This document shows positions 48,945 to 61,902 of a stretch of DNA of 64,000 bases, piece after piece. The DNA lies in contig NC_079502.1 in NCBI RefSeq assembly GCF_030052815.1, positions 7,468,103-7,532,102 of the forward strand, in the 5' to 3' direction. Source of the stretch: Hevea brasiliensis (Eukaryota > Streptophyta > Magnoliopsida > Malpighiales > Euphorbiaceae). The position numbers and the translations under genes are program-made. Below the pieces are notes generated by a model that saw only the letters and a list, made by a program, of their open reading frames with translations, searched no databases and had not been told where the DNA came from. Positions within the stretch are counted from its first letter, which is position 1. Each line of letters begins with the position of its first letter.

Positions 48945-51900
48945 TGCTTAGGGGAGGGACCAAATTGGATTGCGTGGTGAAGGGATAATATGGCAACTTA
49001 GATATATTCAAACAACAAAATTCAATCAATTTGGGTGAATTATTTAAAAAAATGTAAATTCAATTACAAAACCAAATGATCCAAGTTCTATAAATGGAAT
49101 TTAATAGAATTTTAAGTATGATCTGTTCCAATTTAGGAGAAACTAGCCTCAAGTTTATTAATGACCTACCTGGTTGGATAATAACAACAGAAGATTTTGA
49201 TCCAAAATTCCTATAACAATTAGCATTAAAAGAATTGAGAAACCCAGAAACCAAACTTTAGAAACTTACTTTCTCAGAAAGTGGCATTTGTTGAATGAAG
49301 CTTGATCTATTTGGTTTTATATCTAAGCCTAAATTAGCAGAAGATATTTCACTTCTAGAAACCTGCATCAAGAAGCATCATGTACCTCTACACATGCAGA
49401 AGATGGTATATGATGATTAAAATGAATAATTTCCTACAACTTACCTTAGAGGGAAATTCCTTGATTTCTAAATCATCTTCATCGGAGAAACTCTTCATTT
49501 TCCTCAAGTACATTGCTTCTCCAGCATGTACCAGCTGCAAGTAAAGTCAATTCCTTGAGTTTCCAGGCATGTCAACATGCATAATATTGGTGCAAAATTT
49601 GAAGTGTACAATTTTCAATCATTAAAATTTACTAATGGTCAGTGCTGCCAACTGAACAAGTTCATTTCAGTGCTGCCAACTGAATAAGTTCAATTTTTGC
49701 TTGACATCGACAAGGTTCATACTTTCATTATTTCTGGATCATTCCAGGGCCCCTTGTCAGATCTAAGACAACCACCTTCATTAGAGCATGAACAGGATCC
49801 TCCAAGGAATTCTGGCAATTGGCTGTTTTGCAAGAAAATGGCAAAACAAGTTTGTAGCGTGAGTTAGAAAATATTCCAGATGTAATCAAATATTTGATAT
49901 TACACCAACAGAGAAAAGAAAAATACCAACCTTGAGTCTATAACTTCTAACAATTTATTTTGGAATTTATTGCCTAAAACCTGTGGCACCACATCAGAAT
50001 GATTTGGTATTAGTTAAGATCATTTTGCATAGCTAAAGAAAATAAATACCCAAGGCCCCATACATTTATCTTTGCTGTAGTCCTTGGGTCAAGAAAGCCT
50101 TTTGCCGTGTTCCATAGCAGTTTGAATCCACTACCAGCATTTACAATGAACATATGATGTAATGTCTGTTAAGAAAGGGCAAATTCGTAAGTGTTCACCA
50201 AATGAATACACCAGTAACTCAGGCAATCTTCCTACTTATTTCATTTTAATAATTAAACCACCTCAGGATAGTTGTCACCATCAATTTTCTGCATACGCAT
50301 AACTAGATCATGTGCAACCTTTCCAAAACTCATCCAATTCTGCATAACCAGTAAAAAGTCAAGAAAAACAGCCTAGTGGAAATCCATTTAATAAGTGGAA
50401 TTGCAATAAATACAATTGCGGGCTCTCAAATTACCAGGCCATGCACATCCAATATTGTTATTGTAGAATCTATATGCCTCTTAGCTGCAATAGAACATGC
50501 AGGAAATTTCTCAGCAAAAGTCTTCTCAAATCCCTGAACATGATATTTTAAAAACCGATCCACTGTGGTGACACTCATTAGCTTGCTAGGTTCAATTTTG
50601 CCAAGTCTTTCTATATAAACAGGTCGGCCCTCTTTGTCTACACCATGATAACCATGAGGATAATATCGCTGAACTTCTTCATATTCATCATATATAAAGT
50701 CCTATGCAAGCAACAGCATGCCATACCATCAGTTAGAAAGTTGTAAAATGAAAAATTAGTAAACTGAAAGGTATGGTAGCATAAAACTTTCAGCAGCAAC
50801 TATCATTGAGTTTAATTCAACCAAGAATCCAAGCACCTTATAACTAATGTCATTCTTCACCTCGGTCTCATGCATCAGACAATTGTCTAACCATTTACTT
50901 ATTTCAATAACAAATGATTCTTATCAAAGGTAAGAAAATGATACTACAATAATATTTTTACCTGTAAGATAGAATCTATTCCCTGCTCTTTCCTCCAGGT
51001 AAGCATTTCTGACCACATCAAGAGAGTTTTATCAAGGTCAAACTTTCGAGCCTTTAGAAACCTGCAATAAAGGAAACTCAGTTCTCTGCAATTTAGTAGA
51101 ATTATAATTTTCTAAAGATGAAAAATGTAGAGAGAAATAGTTATAACAGAATTATCCTATGGTTTTGAAATTGCTTGAGACAATAAAAGCCACTTGATTA
51201 ATGGCAGCACTAGAAGAAAGAAGGCTGATTCTTGGAATTTTGACAGTATACACCAAAGGCACAGTCAGGCAGCATCCAAACATATAAATGTTGTGCATTA
51301 TATTCCAACTTCAGCACATCCATGCATTATTGTATAATTAATTAATTAATTGTTTTAATTCAGAAATATCCCAAACCTTGTTGCCAAATCTCCTACAAAA
51401 CTGGATTTCTGGCAATCTCAATATATTCTCAAAAGTCTATTCTAAGTATAATATTTTCAGTCCTGCACCTATACCATCCATTGAATAAACAAGTTGTAAC
51501 TAATCTTGCAAAATTTAGTGCACCAGTCCCAAATTGACCACTTCAGCGTCAGTACTTTGACATTCAGATACCAATAGAATACCATCCATCTCACAATGTT
51601 GCTTCCAGTAAACAAATGATGTGATTTATCAGAAATCATTGAAATTTGCATATCAAATGATGTATTAGCTAAGTATGGCTATCACAGAAACAGTTGAATT
51701 ACCTCAATAAAGTGTGGTAATCGTCATAGCGAGGAGGAAGCAGGTCTTTTGCAATCAATGCCTGGCGAAACGCGTTCACAGCCGCTTCCTCATTCGCGTC
51801 TCGAACATCATTAATCGAAATCGCGGCATATCGGCAATCGGCCACCCGCTTCCCGCGCTTCTTGAGGCTGTGAGTAAGCCTCGTAGATGCACTCATTGCC

Positions 51901-52104
51901 TTTCTCTTCAGAGATCTGCTTCTAGTTCTTCGTTTCTCTTCTTCAGAAGTCTCCACATTCACAACTTTAGCCCTTTCATTCTCCTGAATTGAAATCGCCT
52001 CCCCTACAATCATATCAAACACTTTACAGTTTACACAGACGCGCAAGTCACATTTCGCTTAGATAAGGCTTCCCATAGCAAACACATGAACTTTTACCTG
52101 GCAT
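45946..52104 (-). CDS. Sec14/CRAL-TRIO phospholipid transfer protein, SFH group
   Basis: A lipid-exchange protein (phosphatidylinositol/phosphatidylcholine) that in plants primes phosphoinositide signalling and membrane traffic. Fourteen coding exons on the minus strand, from the 5' end: 52098-52104, 51703-52003, 50962-51061, 50435-50701, 50262-50339, 50064-50165, 49931-49980, 49723-49822, 49445-49534, 49270-49362, 47991-48069, 46788-47182, 46584-46658 and 45946-45999, about 596 residues. The first exon encodes only MP plus one base. The CRAL-TRIO N-terminal helices ([19 protein letters not shown]) lie at about 80-135. The Sec14 fold (about 155-325) has [36 protein letters not shown] and [10 protein letters not shown] hydrophobic stretch ([18 protein letters not shown]) and a coiled coil follow. 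The exon 11 donor (A|GTAGGT) was chosen because the alternative four bases later creates a stop. Confidence 0.88.
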
Positions 52105-52463
52105 TCTCGTTTACGTCCAATATAGCTGCAATTCAGGTCAAATCTGGATCAAACAATGATACAAAAATCTCAGAGATTTATAAAACAGTAAATCCATAAA
52201 CACCAAACAGATCTCTCCGATCTGCGAGACTCTCCATTGAAAAAATTGCTCCAAAACACGAACGAAATTCACAAAAAAATCCAAAAAAAAATAATAAGAG
52301 AAATGAATTGGCGTAACAAATCAGATTCAGAGTATTCTTCGATGGCGTTATTAACAACTCCTTCAATCGAATCAAATACCTTCTCAAATAAAAAATGGCA
52401 TTCACGACGATTTAGGATTCAGAAATTTTGTTTCTATACATACATATATAAAAAATGCATGTT

Positions 52464-52489
52464 CCTCTCTCTCTCTCTCTCTCTCTCTC
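52464..52489. repeat. (CT)n microsatellite upstream of SFH-like gene
   Basis: About 26 bases of CT dinucleotides (GA on the coding strand) lie about 360 bases before the SFH-like start, in the leader or leader intron. On the minus strand an acceptor TTGCAG at about 52126-52131 lies just before the start-codon exon, supporting a leader intron. Confidence 0.7.
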
Positions 52490-52843
52490 GAATGAAATTG
52501 CTTTGAGTTTACGGAGGTTTTTTTTTTTTCTTCGGCTATTGATGCTGTATGCTTTTTCTCTGTCTAGATTTGATAAAACTCTTTTGTTTCTTTCTCTCTC
52601 TACAATAGAATAGAATATTTGCAACCAACAGATACGGGAGCTCAGGGACACAGCTGCAGTGGTTGCTTTCGGGTAACGAGAGCGAGAGGCGTGTCGTTAT
52701 CAAGACTGAAGAAGAGCGCTTCCATTCGGAGGTAAGGCACGGAGACGTCGCGTGAAACGTTAGTCTTTTTTTTTTTACGGCAACGCCGGCTGTTTTTTTT
52801 TTTTTTTTTGGCGCTTCCAGTTCTTTTACGTAATATAAGTTTT

Positions 52844-53688
52844 AGAAAAAATTATTATTTAATTTTTATATTTTATTAAAATTAATTATTTAAATTTTAT
52901 ATTTTAAAAATATATTATTTATTTTTATATTTTTTTATTAAATTATTTAATCACTCTATTAAATTTTTTATTATTAATGTTATTCAAATTAATATTTAAT
53001 TTCTTTATTTTAAAAAAATTAATTAATTAATTTTATATTTAAAAAATATTATTATTTTATTTTTTTAATAAAATTTATTAATTAATTCACATACTTTAAA
53101 AATATCATATTTTAAAAAAATATATTCTTGATAAAATAAAAATTTTATTATATAAAAATTAAAATTAAATTTATATTTTTTAATTTTTAAAATTATTTTT
53201 TATATTTTTTTATTAAAAGATAATTTACTTCTATTACTTAGAAATTTAAGTAAATTAATTAATTTTATTTATGTAAAAAATTTATATTACTTTTCATTGG
53301 TAGATGAAAATGAATAGAAAATAAAAAAAAAAAAGAATATGGTAACATAGGAGATAAAATATAAAAAAAAAGAAAATAATAAAAAATAAGAGATAAATAA
53401 GGAAAGAGAATCTAGGTAGTAAGTATAAAAAATAATTATTATATTAATAATTAACATAATAAATTATAAAAATTAATTAATATATTTTTTAAAAATATAT
53501 AAATTAATTAATTTATTAATTTTAATAAAATAAAGAAATTAAATAGTAGTTTAATTTTTATATTTAATAATAAAAAAATTAAATAAAAATTAAATAATTT
53601 AATAAAAATAAAAATAATATATTTTTAAAAATATAAAAATTAAATAATTAATTTAATTAAAACATAAAAATTAAATAGTAATTTGTCC
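52844..53688. mobile_element. AT-rich long inverted repeat (foldback/MITE-like), 845 bp
   Basis: The left end reads AAATTATTATTTAATTTTTA, followed by TATTTTATTAAAATTAATTATTTAA and a TTTTAAAAATATATTATTT part. The right end (about 53600-53688) is its reverse complement with few mismatches over at least 80 bases. Inside each arm are diverged units like those of the 140-bp array at 44560-44990 (for example AAAGAAATTAAATAGTAGTT near 53533). It has no coding sequence. It could be a foldback-type element or two inverted copies of one repeat. Confidence 0.6.
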
Positions 53689-55330
53689 TATTTTTTTTGC
53701 TTCGTGTGCCGGTGGGGACGTATTGCCCTTTGTCAACGGAGCACCGAGGTTTTTAGGTGCTCTTGTGTTTACGCTACGCATTGCACAACAAACAACCACG
53801 TAATAGGCCACTTAAATAATGCCACGTCATAATAATCCTTGTACATTTTTCTTGCTCAAATAATCCAAAATTAAACAATTAAAATTAATATTTCGAGATT
53901 AAATTTTAATTAGCAATAATTTTAATTAATGAATACTTATTTTGAATAAATATCATATATATTAAATTCCTTAGATTAGTTATTAAAATTAAAAAATTAA
54001 AAGTAAATTTCAAATTATTCCATAAATTGATGCTTAGTAATTTATTATAGTAAATATTTATGGTAATTTTATTTTTTTAAAGTAAATCTTACTTTTATCA
54101 ATAACTACGAATTATTAAAATCTAATCTAAAATTAAAAAGTACAAAATATAAATAAAATAATTAAAATTAAAATAATTATAGAAAATATTTTTATTATAA
54201 TATATCTTTTTGAAAAAATAATTCTCATTGAGGTTTTATTTGTTATTTTTTGGAAAAATATTTTTTATATTTTTTTAATATTTAAAATACTTTAATAAAT
54301 TTTTTTAAGGAGGGGAGAGGCCATTTTTTTAATTTTAATAATCTTATTAAAATGTGTAAATTTTAAACAAGAAAATGAACGGCGAAGAATGTATCTACAA
54401 GCCCTTTAATGATAGCTTTTTGAAGATACTCGACCAATGACATTTGGTGCTGCACAAATTCAAAGAAGCAAATTCGAAAATGCAAAGACTACGAGTAGCT
54501 CAACACAGCACGCGGTAGTGAATTATTAGAGAATTAAGGTTGGTACCTTCCATCAAAATCATCATCTTTAACATAATTACATCACAGTTTATACTTGTAA
54601 TGTGAAAGTAAAAAATTATCCCTCGAATCAATTGGTATCAAATCATCATCATCATTATAATGTTTGATTATTTTAAGTGGTGAAACTTAATTCAGTCATT
54701 TATAATGATTGTTTTTGGTTTATATTCTTCATCATTATCATAGAAAACAAGCTTCTTTATGACAACAAACATTGCCCTGAAATGCCAAACAAGCAAATAT
54801 TATCCCTATTCATCAAATTCTGGACTCTTCAACTTCAGTGATGTATACCCTTTAACTCTTCTTGTGATTAGGTTAAACAGGCATTTATGTTATGGTGCAT
54901 CCATCGAAGACTAATCAGCATCAGGGTTTAAAATCTAAACTTTCAGGGCTCCTGGAAGATTCATTTTTCAATTTTCAGAATGGACTAGAAAAGCTGTCGT
55001 GACGCAAGGAAAGATATATATTTTTTATTATTCATTTGGACTCAAACTTGGGATCTTACAGTGCTGAAGTATTATCGAGCTAAAGCTTGCAAGAGAAATT
55101 TTGATTCAGGTACAGCTTTAAAACAATTTTAATTCATTTCAAAACTTAAAAAACAAGATTCTTTATCTACAATATTAAACAATAATACTAATGTATAGTT
55201 CAGAAGGTCGACTGATGCCACTTAAAGGATTTACATGCACAGGTTCCAAGCTTCTATAAAAAAATATATAAAAAAAAAAAACTTGAGGCAAACCTAAATC
55301 TTCTCTATTCTGCTGATTCCAGTGCTTGAT
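53689..55330. other. Intergenic region, 3' flank of the DUF593 gene
   Basis: AT-rich to about 54350, then more balanced. No gene is supportable. The final few hundred bases should include the 3' untranslated region of the minus-strand DUF593 gene. Confidence 0.5.
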
Positions 55331-58300
55331 TTAAGCATTTTCAGAATCTTCCCATGACACACTCCGGCAATGTCTTTTTTTCACGTTCTCCTGAAAGCAG
55401 ACAGCATTTGGTTATAATTGGAAAAGTTCATGAAAAATAATGATCTTCTATAGCAGAAAGATGCTGTAGCTTGTATGCATGATTGCAATTTACAGGAATT
55501 AACATGTTAGAATCGATCTCCAGAATCTAAAATCAGAATTCAACTTCACAGACAGTTGAATATAAATGAGGGTGAAGCCAGAATTCAACTGAAATCAGAA
55601 TTTTAACATCTTCTCAACTGCAATCATGTGTTAACATAACCGATAGCAATAAGAACCACACCAAAATGAATGAAATCAAATTTGTTAATCTAAATTAATC
55701 TTGCTCTTTATTTCAGATTCCAAGCAGAAAATAAATGGAATCAAGAAGCCAAAAAAAAAAAAAATTCAGAGACTCAAATAATCATTCTACTCAGAGATAT
55801 TAGAATATTACTGTTTGTCAATTCCTCTGATTGTTAATATTTGAGCAGAGTTTAACTTGCTGAGATTGGCCTATCTTCAAATAAAGCTTCAACAATGCTC
55901 CTGTTGTATCTTAATATATAGAACCGAATAAAGAGGTCAGTGAAGCTGGTGCAGCAAGCTTCATTTCTTGTTAGATGGGCACAGAATTTCATTACAGAGG
56001 AGGTGAACTGTTCATCAAGTGCCTATGAGGGATGTGGCAATGGATCCTCTGCATTTTTTTAGGGGTCTACCAGTCAAGTGGGATAAGTTTATCTCTCCAA
56101 CTGCTGGATTTTAGAGTCAGAGGCCTTCTCTTCAATCCTTTTCTTGACTTCTAATTGTTTTACCTTTCCTAGCCCATTTGGTTTTTACTTTTTTCATTAG
56201 GCTAAATTCATAAGAATCAATTAAAGTTTTGCTTTGGTTTTCTAGAAGTAAATATGCCTTTGCCTTTAAAGTCTAAATTCTACATCTGTCATTGGTGACA
56301 TCACATTTTCTTTTTCTGGGATTAGTTTTTTGAAAATTATAATCAATACTCATTTCAGTGTACTGGTCACATAAGAAAAAACCAGATACTGTAGTGTCAG
56401 GAAATTAGAAAAGGCGAATAGGGGAAAAACCCACAAATATCAGTAAAGTAAGACTCTGGTAACACACCTTAGAAGATGATGGTGGTAAAGAAGCCTGCCT
56501 TACAGGCTTTCTCAGCAACTGAATCTCTCGAAGCTGGCTCACTATATCTTCCACAAGTCTCAATTGTGCATTTACCCTTTCTCTGTGCTCTGCAGAGAAA
56601 GTCAACTTCTCTTTTTCCTCTTGCACTATTCTCAGCCTTTCTCTAAGCCATTCAACCTCATTGTCAATTTTCAACCTTTCACCATCAACTGCAGGTGGAG
56701 AATGCTTCTGCAAGTCCATACTATGGGTTCTGCACATTGAACTACCCGAAAATAGTAACTTGCCATGCATATTGGAAGAGTTTCCATGAACTTTGGGCTC
56801 AATTTCTGCCATGCTCATAGTTTGACAATCACTCAAAAATTGACTATTCTGAACCCCAGAATCTGAAGTGGCAGTACTCAATGGTCCACTCTCTTTTCTA
56901 CCATTCTCCTTCCAGTGTACTGTTTTATCATCAATAACATGAACATCATAAACTGTTGATTCTGTGTCAAGCATGGAACCATGCATGTTGCATCCAGCTT
57001 GATTCCAATGTTCCCCATTTTTCTCTGGCTCCTCTCCAGTGCTGCCACTAATTTGGGGTGCCTTCATTCCTGGTGATATCATGTCAATATCCCTTTTTGT
57101 TTTTTCTGTCCCTGCTACACTTGGAGTTTTCTGCACCAATCCTTGTGAAGTGGAAAAGTCAGAAGCTAACTCGTTGTGCTTTGGCATCATTTCTTTCCCC
57201 AAGGCAGGTGTGCGTACATGTTCATGATTTGAAGACCATCTTGCATTAGTTGCCACTTCATTTTCACTAATGGATTCACTATTCTCAATCTTCTGTGGCA
57301 CTGGAAGGGGATTCTCTTTTGAATCAATGGAAAGCGAAATTGTCTGTTCTTTTTTATTTATTTTATAGCTTGAATCACCTTCCACCAGATCATTTCCCAC
57401 AAAGTTCATCTGCTCATAAGCTTCAACTTCCTTCTCAAGAAAATGAATCTCCCTCTCCTTCCTGACAAGGATCTCTTTCAGAATGTTCATCTCTTCTTCA
57501 TCATAAGCACATTTTTCTTCTATCACCCGGCGATACTGCCTCGCTTCCATTTCAATTGATGCCTTATCCTCTTGCAACCGCAATATCATTGCCATGGCTT
57601 CATCAGCTGCAGTTGCAGCAGCAGCCCTCTCTTTCTCCAACTCTTGGTAAAGAACTGCACGGGCAGCTTTCTCTTCTTCAAGTGCTTGTTCCAGCACTTG
57701 GATCACATTTGCATCATTTCCAGCACTGCACAACTTGTCTTCAGAATCACAGGTAAATTTTTCAACAGATAATTGATCCCTTTTGATGGCTTTACCCTTC
57801 CCATAGGATCCATCCAATTCAAACCTATGCCTTATTCTTTCACTGAAGTCAATGCCATTTGGAACATCTCGATTACCTAAACCAGTATTACCAATGGTCA
57901 GTTTGCATTTTGGTGCCATAATTGATAAAATATGAAACAATGAGTTCAAGTTGCAAAAGAATACAATTTGGAACTGATATCGTAATCCCATTCAGAATTT
58001 CCTCAAGATAATGTTCTCATTCCAATCTGTTAGTTAATATTGAAAACATATAGCATGAATCACCAACAAACAAATTAAACATGGCATTCATTTAATTATG
58101 GAAGAAATAAACAACCACCATTTCTGCAAATGAGATAAAAATATATATATAAAGTGCATATGTTTCTCACCTAGGAAACCATCTTCTATTCCGCTTCCAG
58201 GATCCAAGTCTTCGCTAATTTTGCTTCTCATTCCACTGCCATCATAAAGAGGGCCGGGAACATCTATACCAACCAAATGTGTGCCATTAGAAGACAAAGC

Positions 58301-58816
58301 AGGACAGAGTTTTCCATATCCAACAGCAGCTCTTCTACGCCGCCGGATCCCATACTTATGTTTCTGGTTGGTAATCTTCTTACCCTTAGCATCATACCCA
58401 CTTTCCCTATCAACAGAACTTTGTAATCTTGGACCTGAAAGCAAACTAGAACACGCTTCTCCCTCCAATTCAATAACCCCATTTCCACATTTTCTACACC
58501 CTTCCACATGGAAATTGCAGGATTCATGCCCAAACCAAATCAAATCAAAAGGGAACCTATTCTTCACCAACTCCTGAACAGCATTAATCTTTCTTATTGG
58601 CCAATCAATAAGCAGTCTGTGCAAGCACAAATCATCGTTTTGGTAACCAAAAAAACCACTACAGGGACATGGCAGATAAAGTCCAAAGAAACTCAAGAAC
58701 TTTGAAGGAACAAATGCAAAAGCTGACCCACATAGCAGATTAAAAGCAACAGCAAGGTCAACGAAGGCCACTATCAGCCCACCCAAAGTCCAACAATGAA
58801 CGGCCCTGAAAGCCAT
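55331..58816 (-). CDS. Membrane-anchored GTD-binding (DUF593) coiled-coil, myosin-binding type
   Basis: A 704-residue protein from three exons on the minus strand: 58171-58816, 56468-57876 and 55331-55390. All phases agree. The N-terminus is hydrophobic (about 8-57, two likely membrane segments around LGGLIVAFVDLAVAFNLL and FLSFFGLYLPC). The GTD-binding/zein-binding coiled coil spans about 272-372, with the family hallmarks LEQALEEEKAARAVLYQELE, AADEAMAMILRLQEDKA and FLEKEVEAYEQM. A second coiled coil (NEVEWLRERLRIVQEEKEKL) lies near the C-terminus. Such proteins anchor class XI myosin globular tails to endomembranes; relatives include maize FLOURY1. The last exon, only 20 codons (ENVKKRHCRSVSWEDSENA), lies beyond a 1.08-kb intron. 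Without it, read-through would add an unrelated tail. An intron in the middle (57877-58170) has the acceptor TTTAG|GTAAT. Confidence 0.88.
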
Positions 58817-59400
58817 CTCCCTTAGAAGAGCTCAAAAACTCAGATTCATTAAAGAATTCTGAGAAGCAAAACAGAATTACAAGAACTTCAAGAACTAAAA
58901 ATTGAACAACCACCAAGAAATTGCAAAATTTGGAACTGACTATCATTTAAACAGTAACCCACCACCAGAAAAGTTATTCCAGTAAAGAATTCAAACAAAC
59001 GAAGATGTTACAGAGACAAGCGTGGCCAACTAGAGGATCAGGATCCGTGATATAAGTAGATAAGCATCAAGAAAAGGAAATAAAAAGATTAAAGAAGCAG
59101 AAAAAGCTTAGGTACAAAGGCGGCTGAAAAAAGAAACAAGAACCTGGAATTTACAGGTGAATCAATAAAGTGGATGGTTTGATCAATTAGACTTGAGAGA
59201 AGAAATAAAAGAAATTCCCAGGGATGAAGCAAGAATCGTGGTGAGTTGGCGAAAACATAAAAAAAGAAAAGCTTCTTCTTTCTTTTTTTTTTTTTTTTGA
59301 GTCTACACGTGAGGTCTAGAAAGTTGTCCAAGTAGAGGAAAGGTCTAAACCCAGCAACTTCCGTCCTTCTTGCCACCGGACAAAGCCGTCGATTTCATGA
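58817..59400 (-). promoter_or_regulatory. 5' leader and promoter region of the DUF593 gene
   Basis: The sequence upstream of the start at 58816 is balanced in base composition to about 59400, as expected for a transcribed leader and core promoter. It includes a T-rich run at 59281-59298. Frames here such as 59089-59376 have no domain. Individual promoter elements are not called. Confidence 0.4.
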
Positions 59401-60160
59401 GGACTCTGTAAACTTTTTTAGTGGTAAAGTGGGGTTCGTTATCGTCGTAACGACGCACCGTATTCGCCTACAGGCTACCGAGTCCGACTATATCTTGATG
59501 TTGACTGTTGAGGCATTCTAAATAAGTACAATATGTATAAAATAAAAATAAAAATAAAAATAAAAATATCTTTTTTTTAAAATAAAAATATCTTTTTTAC
59601 TTACCATGGATATATGATGGTGGATTGGGAGTACTACTTTATTCTCTGTGATAATAAAAAATAATTAAAATTATTATTTAACCTCTTAATATTATAATTA
59701 TTCATAGGTCTGCAATTCTATTTTGAAAGTGTATTAATTATACTAATATATTAAATCAGCCAACACTTTAAGAACAGTAAAAGGACTCTTTTGCCACTAG
59801 CTAATACATGCACACTTGATACGGGTCAGATTGACTTTGTCTTTTTTTTTTTGTATATTTTTTTTATCAAAAGCCTTTATTTTCTTATTGTTCCTTTTTG
59901 AAAAACGTCACTGTACACAAATGTAAATAAATTAATTGTCCACATTATAATATTTTTATGTCCACATTCTAATAATAAATTAAAATGATATTTATGAACA
60001 AATGAACAGATTTATAATTAAAAAAATGATGGTAAGAAAAATAAATACTAATAAATATTTTTAATGCTGAATATCATAACACCACATAAATATTAATAAT
60101 TTTTTATTCTAAATCTTATTAATTTATTTGTTCAAAAATACCATCTTTTTTATAAATTAT

Positions 60161-60163
<3 letters not shown>
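59401..60163. other. AT-rich intergenic tract
   Basis: No gene or clear element. A short ATAAAA repeat occurs at about 59538-59572. Confidence 0.5.

Positions 60164-60220
<57 letters not shown>
60164..60220. repeat. (TA)n microsatellite
   Basis: About 57 bases of uninterrupted TA dinucleotides. Confidence 0.95.
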
Positions 60221-60222
<2 letters not shown>

Positions 60223-61349
60223 TTTAAGGAGAAAATTTTTCATTTTATTTTAATTTTTGACCCCTTTAAAAATAATTCATATTTTTATTTTTATTATAGA
60301 TAATGTAAAATATTAAAATACATGTTTGTCATCAGATATATGACAAATTTCTATAGTATTGGTTCTTAAAATAAAATTATAGCTTAATTATACTCTATTA
60401 TAGTAATTTTTGAATATATAATATGGTAATTACAAGTGTAAAGAATTTTTAAATTAATTTTTATATATAACACTGGCCCCTTAAAAAAATTTTTTCAACT
60501 CCACTCTTCTCACCCTGATTTTCTCTCCCTACTCACCCACCTAACACTTTCTCAAACTCTTACTCCTACAAAGACTATAAAATACTCTCAGTGTATATAA
60601 AAATAACGACTCTCTCTCTAACATAAAAGTACATATACATTGAATGCATATAATAATCTCTCCACTGCCACACGTCACCTGATATCATCCCACTTAAACT
60701 TAATTTTAGTCTGTCACTTATAGAATAATTCATCTGGGTGTTTTTTTTTTTTGTTTTCATAAGATATCAAAATCCTAACTCCTAAAATATAAAAGAATCT
60801 TAGTCTTAATGCAAAAATGCCTAAACGACGCCATCTTAAAAGAGGATAACAATGGATCAATTAGGTTGAAATTGATGGTAGCAACGATGATGAAAAAGGT
60901 GTAACGACCATTGTCATAAGTTTAAAAAAAAAAAAAAGTCTTTATTCTTGAGCATAAACCCAAAACCAACCCAACAATTAAGCTTTAAATTTTAAATTAG
61001 TTGAGGTTAATTATATGAACTTTTTTTTTTTCTTATTCAACTTTCTTACATATTAGGTCCACAATAAAACCAAAATCACAACTGCATCAAAATCATACTT
61101 CCAAAGCAATTGAGCTAATGCCACAACTGTTGATGCATTATTTCAAAATCTCGAGTGTTACATTTTTGAAAAGTCGGGGTTTATGTTGTGGGCCTCAAAA
61201 CTAGAACCGTCGTACTTAAAGTCACGTGTGCCGGAATGAGGCTAGAGAGATCTTATAAAAGTGATATAGATCCTTTTTTTAACCCATGGTGTCGTAGCAG
61301 AGATCCAAAGCAGTAGCCCATACCCCAAAAAAGAAAAGTAGTAAAAGTT
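60221..61349. other. Intergenic region without a supportable gene
   Basis: AT-rich to about 60480, then balanced, with a CCCACC/CTCTCT-rich part at 60500-60620. No frame longer than 61 codons and no RNA gene. Confidence 0.5.
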
Positions 61350-61902
61350 AAGGGTGAGCATTCAGTTTAAATCGAACCGAATCGAATCGAATTGAATTAA
61401 ATTATAAAATTGAATCGTAAATTTTAGAAATCGAATCGAATCAAAATGGGTAAAAACTGAATCGAACCGAATCGTTCTATTTTGATTCGATTCGATTTAA
61501 ATCGATCGGTTTGATTTTTTATTGATTTTTGAATTTAGACTTGATTTTCAAGTTATTTGGTCTAATTTTAACTTTGGTTTGAACCTAATAACCATTAATC
61601 AATGAAATTAAATAATTAATATATATATGATTAAATATAAGTCATAAATTTTTCATAAAAATAAATCAATTCAAAAATTGATTCGGTTCGATTTAATTTG
61701 ATTTGACTATATAAATTACTATTCGGTTTGGTTCGGTTTAACCGATTTTTTTTTCTTCAAAATCGAACCGAACCAAAATAACCGAAATTTTTATAATTTA
61801 AAATCGAACCAAACCGATTTAATTTTAAAATCGAACTAATTAAACCGAATTGACTCGGTTCGATTCAATTTTTCGATTTGAACCGAATTCTACTCAGCCC
61901 TA
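61350..61902. mobile_element. MITE-like element with CCGAATCGAA terminal repeats, about 553 bp
   Basis: The left end reads AGGGTGAGCATTCAGTTTAA then ATCGAACCGAATCGAATCGA. The right end is the approximate inverse: TCAATTTTTCGATTTGAACC then GAATTCTACTCAGCCCTA. Both ends carry many direct and inverted copies of GAACCGAA/TTCGGTTC. This layout is typical of a plant MITE family with subterminal AACCGAA repeats. Flanks AGTAAAAGT (left) and AGTAGAAGT (right) could be a 9-bp target duplication with one change, but they are not exactly at the ends. Confidence 0.6.

Noticed and set aside
56405..56467. C-terminal extension of the DUF593 protein by reading through to 56405
   Set aside because: A good donor AAG|GTGTGT at 56468/56467 and an in-phase last exon at 55390-55331 explain the end better.
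59089..59376. 95-codon minus-strand frame upstream of the DUF593 gene
   Set aside because: Lies in the probable leader, low-complexity Phe/Leu/Lys, no domain.
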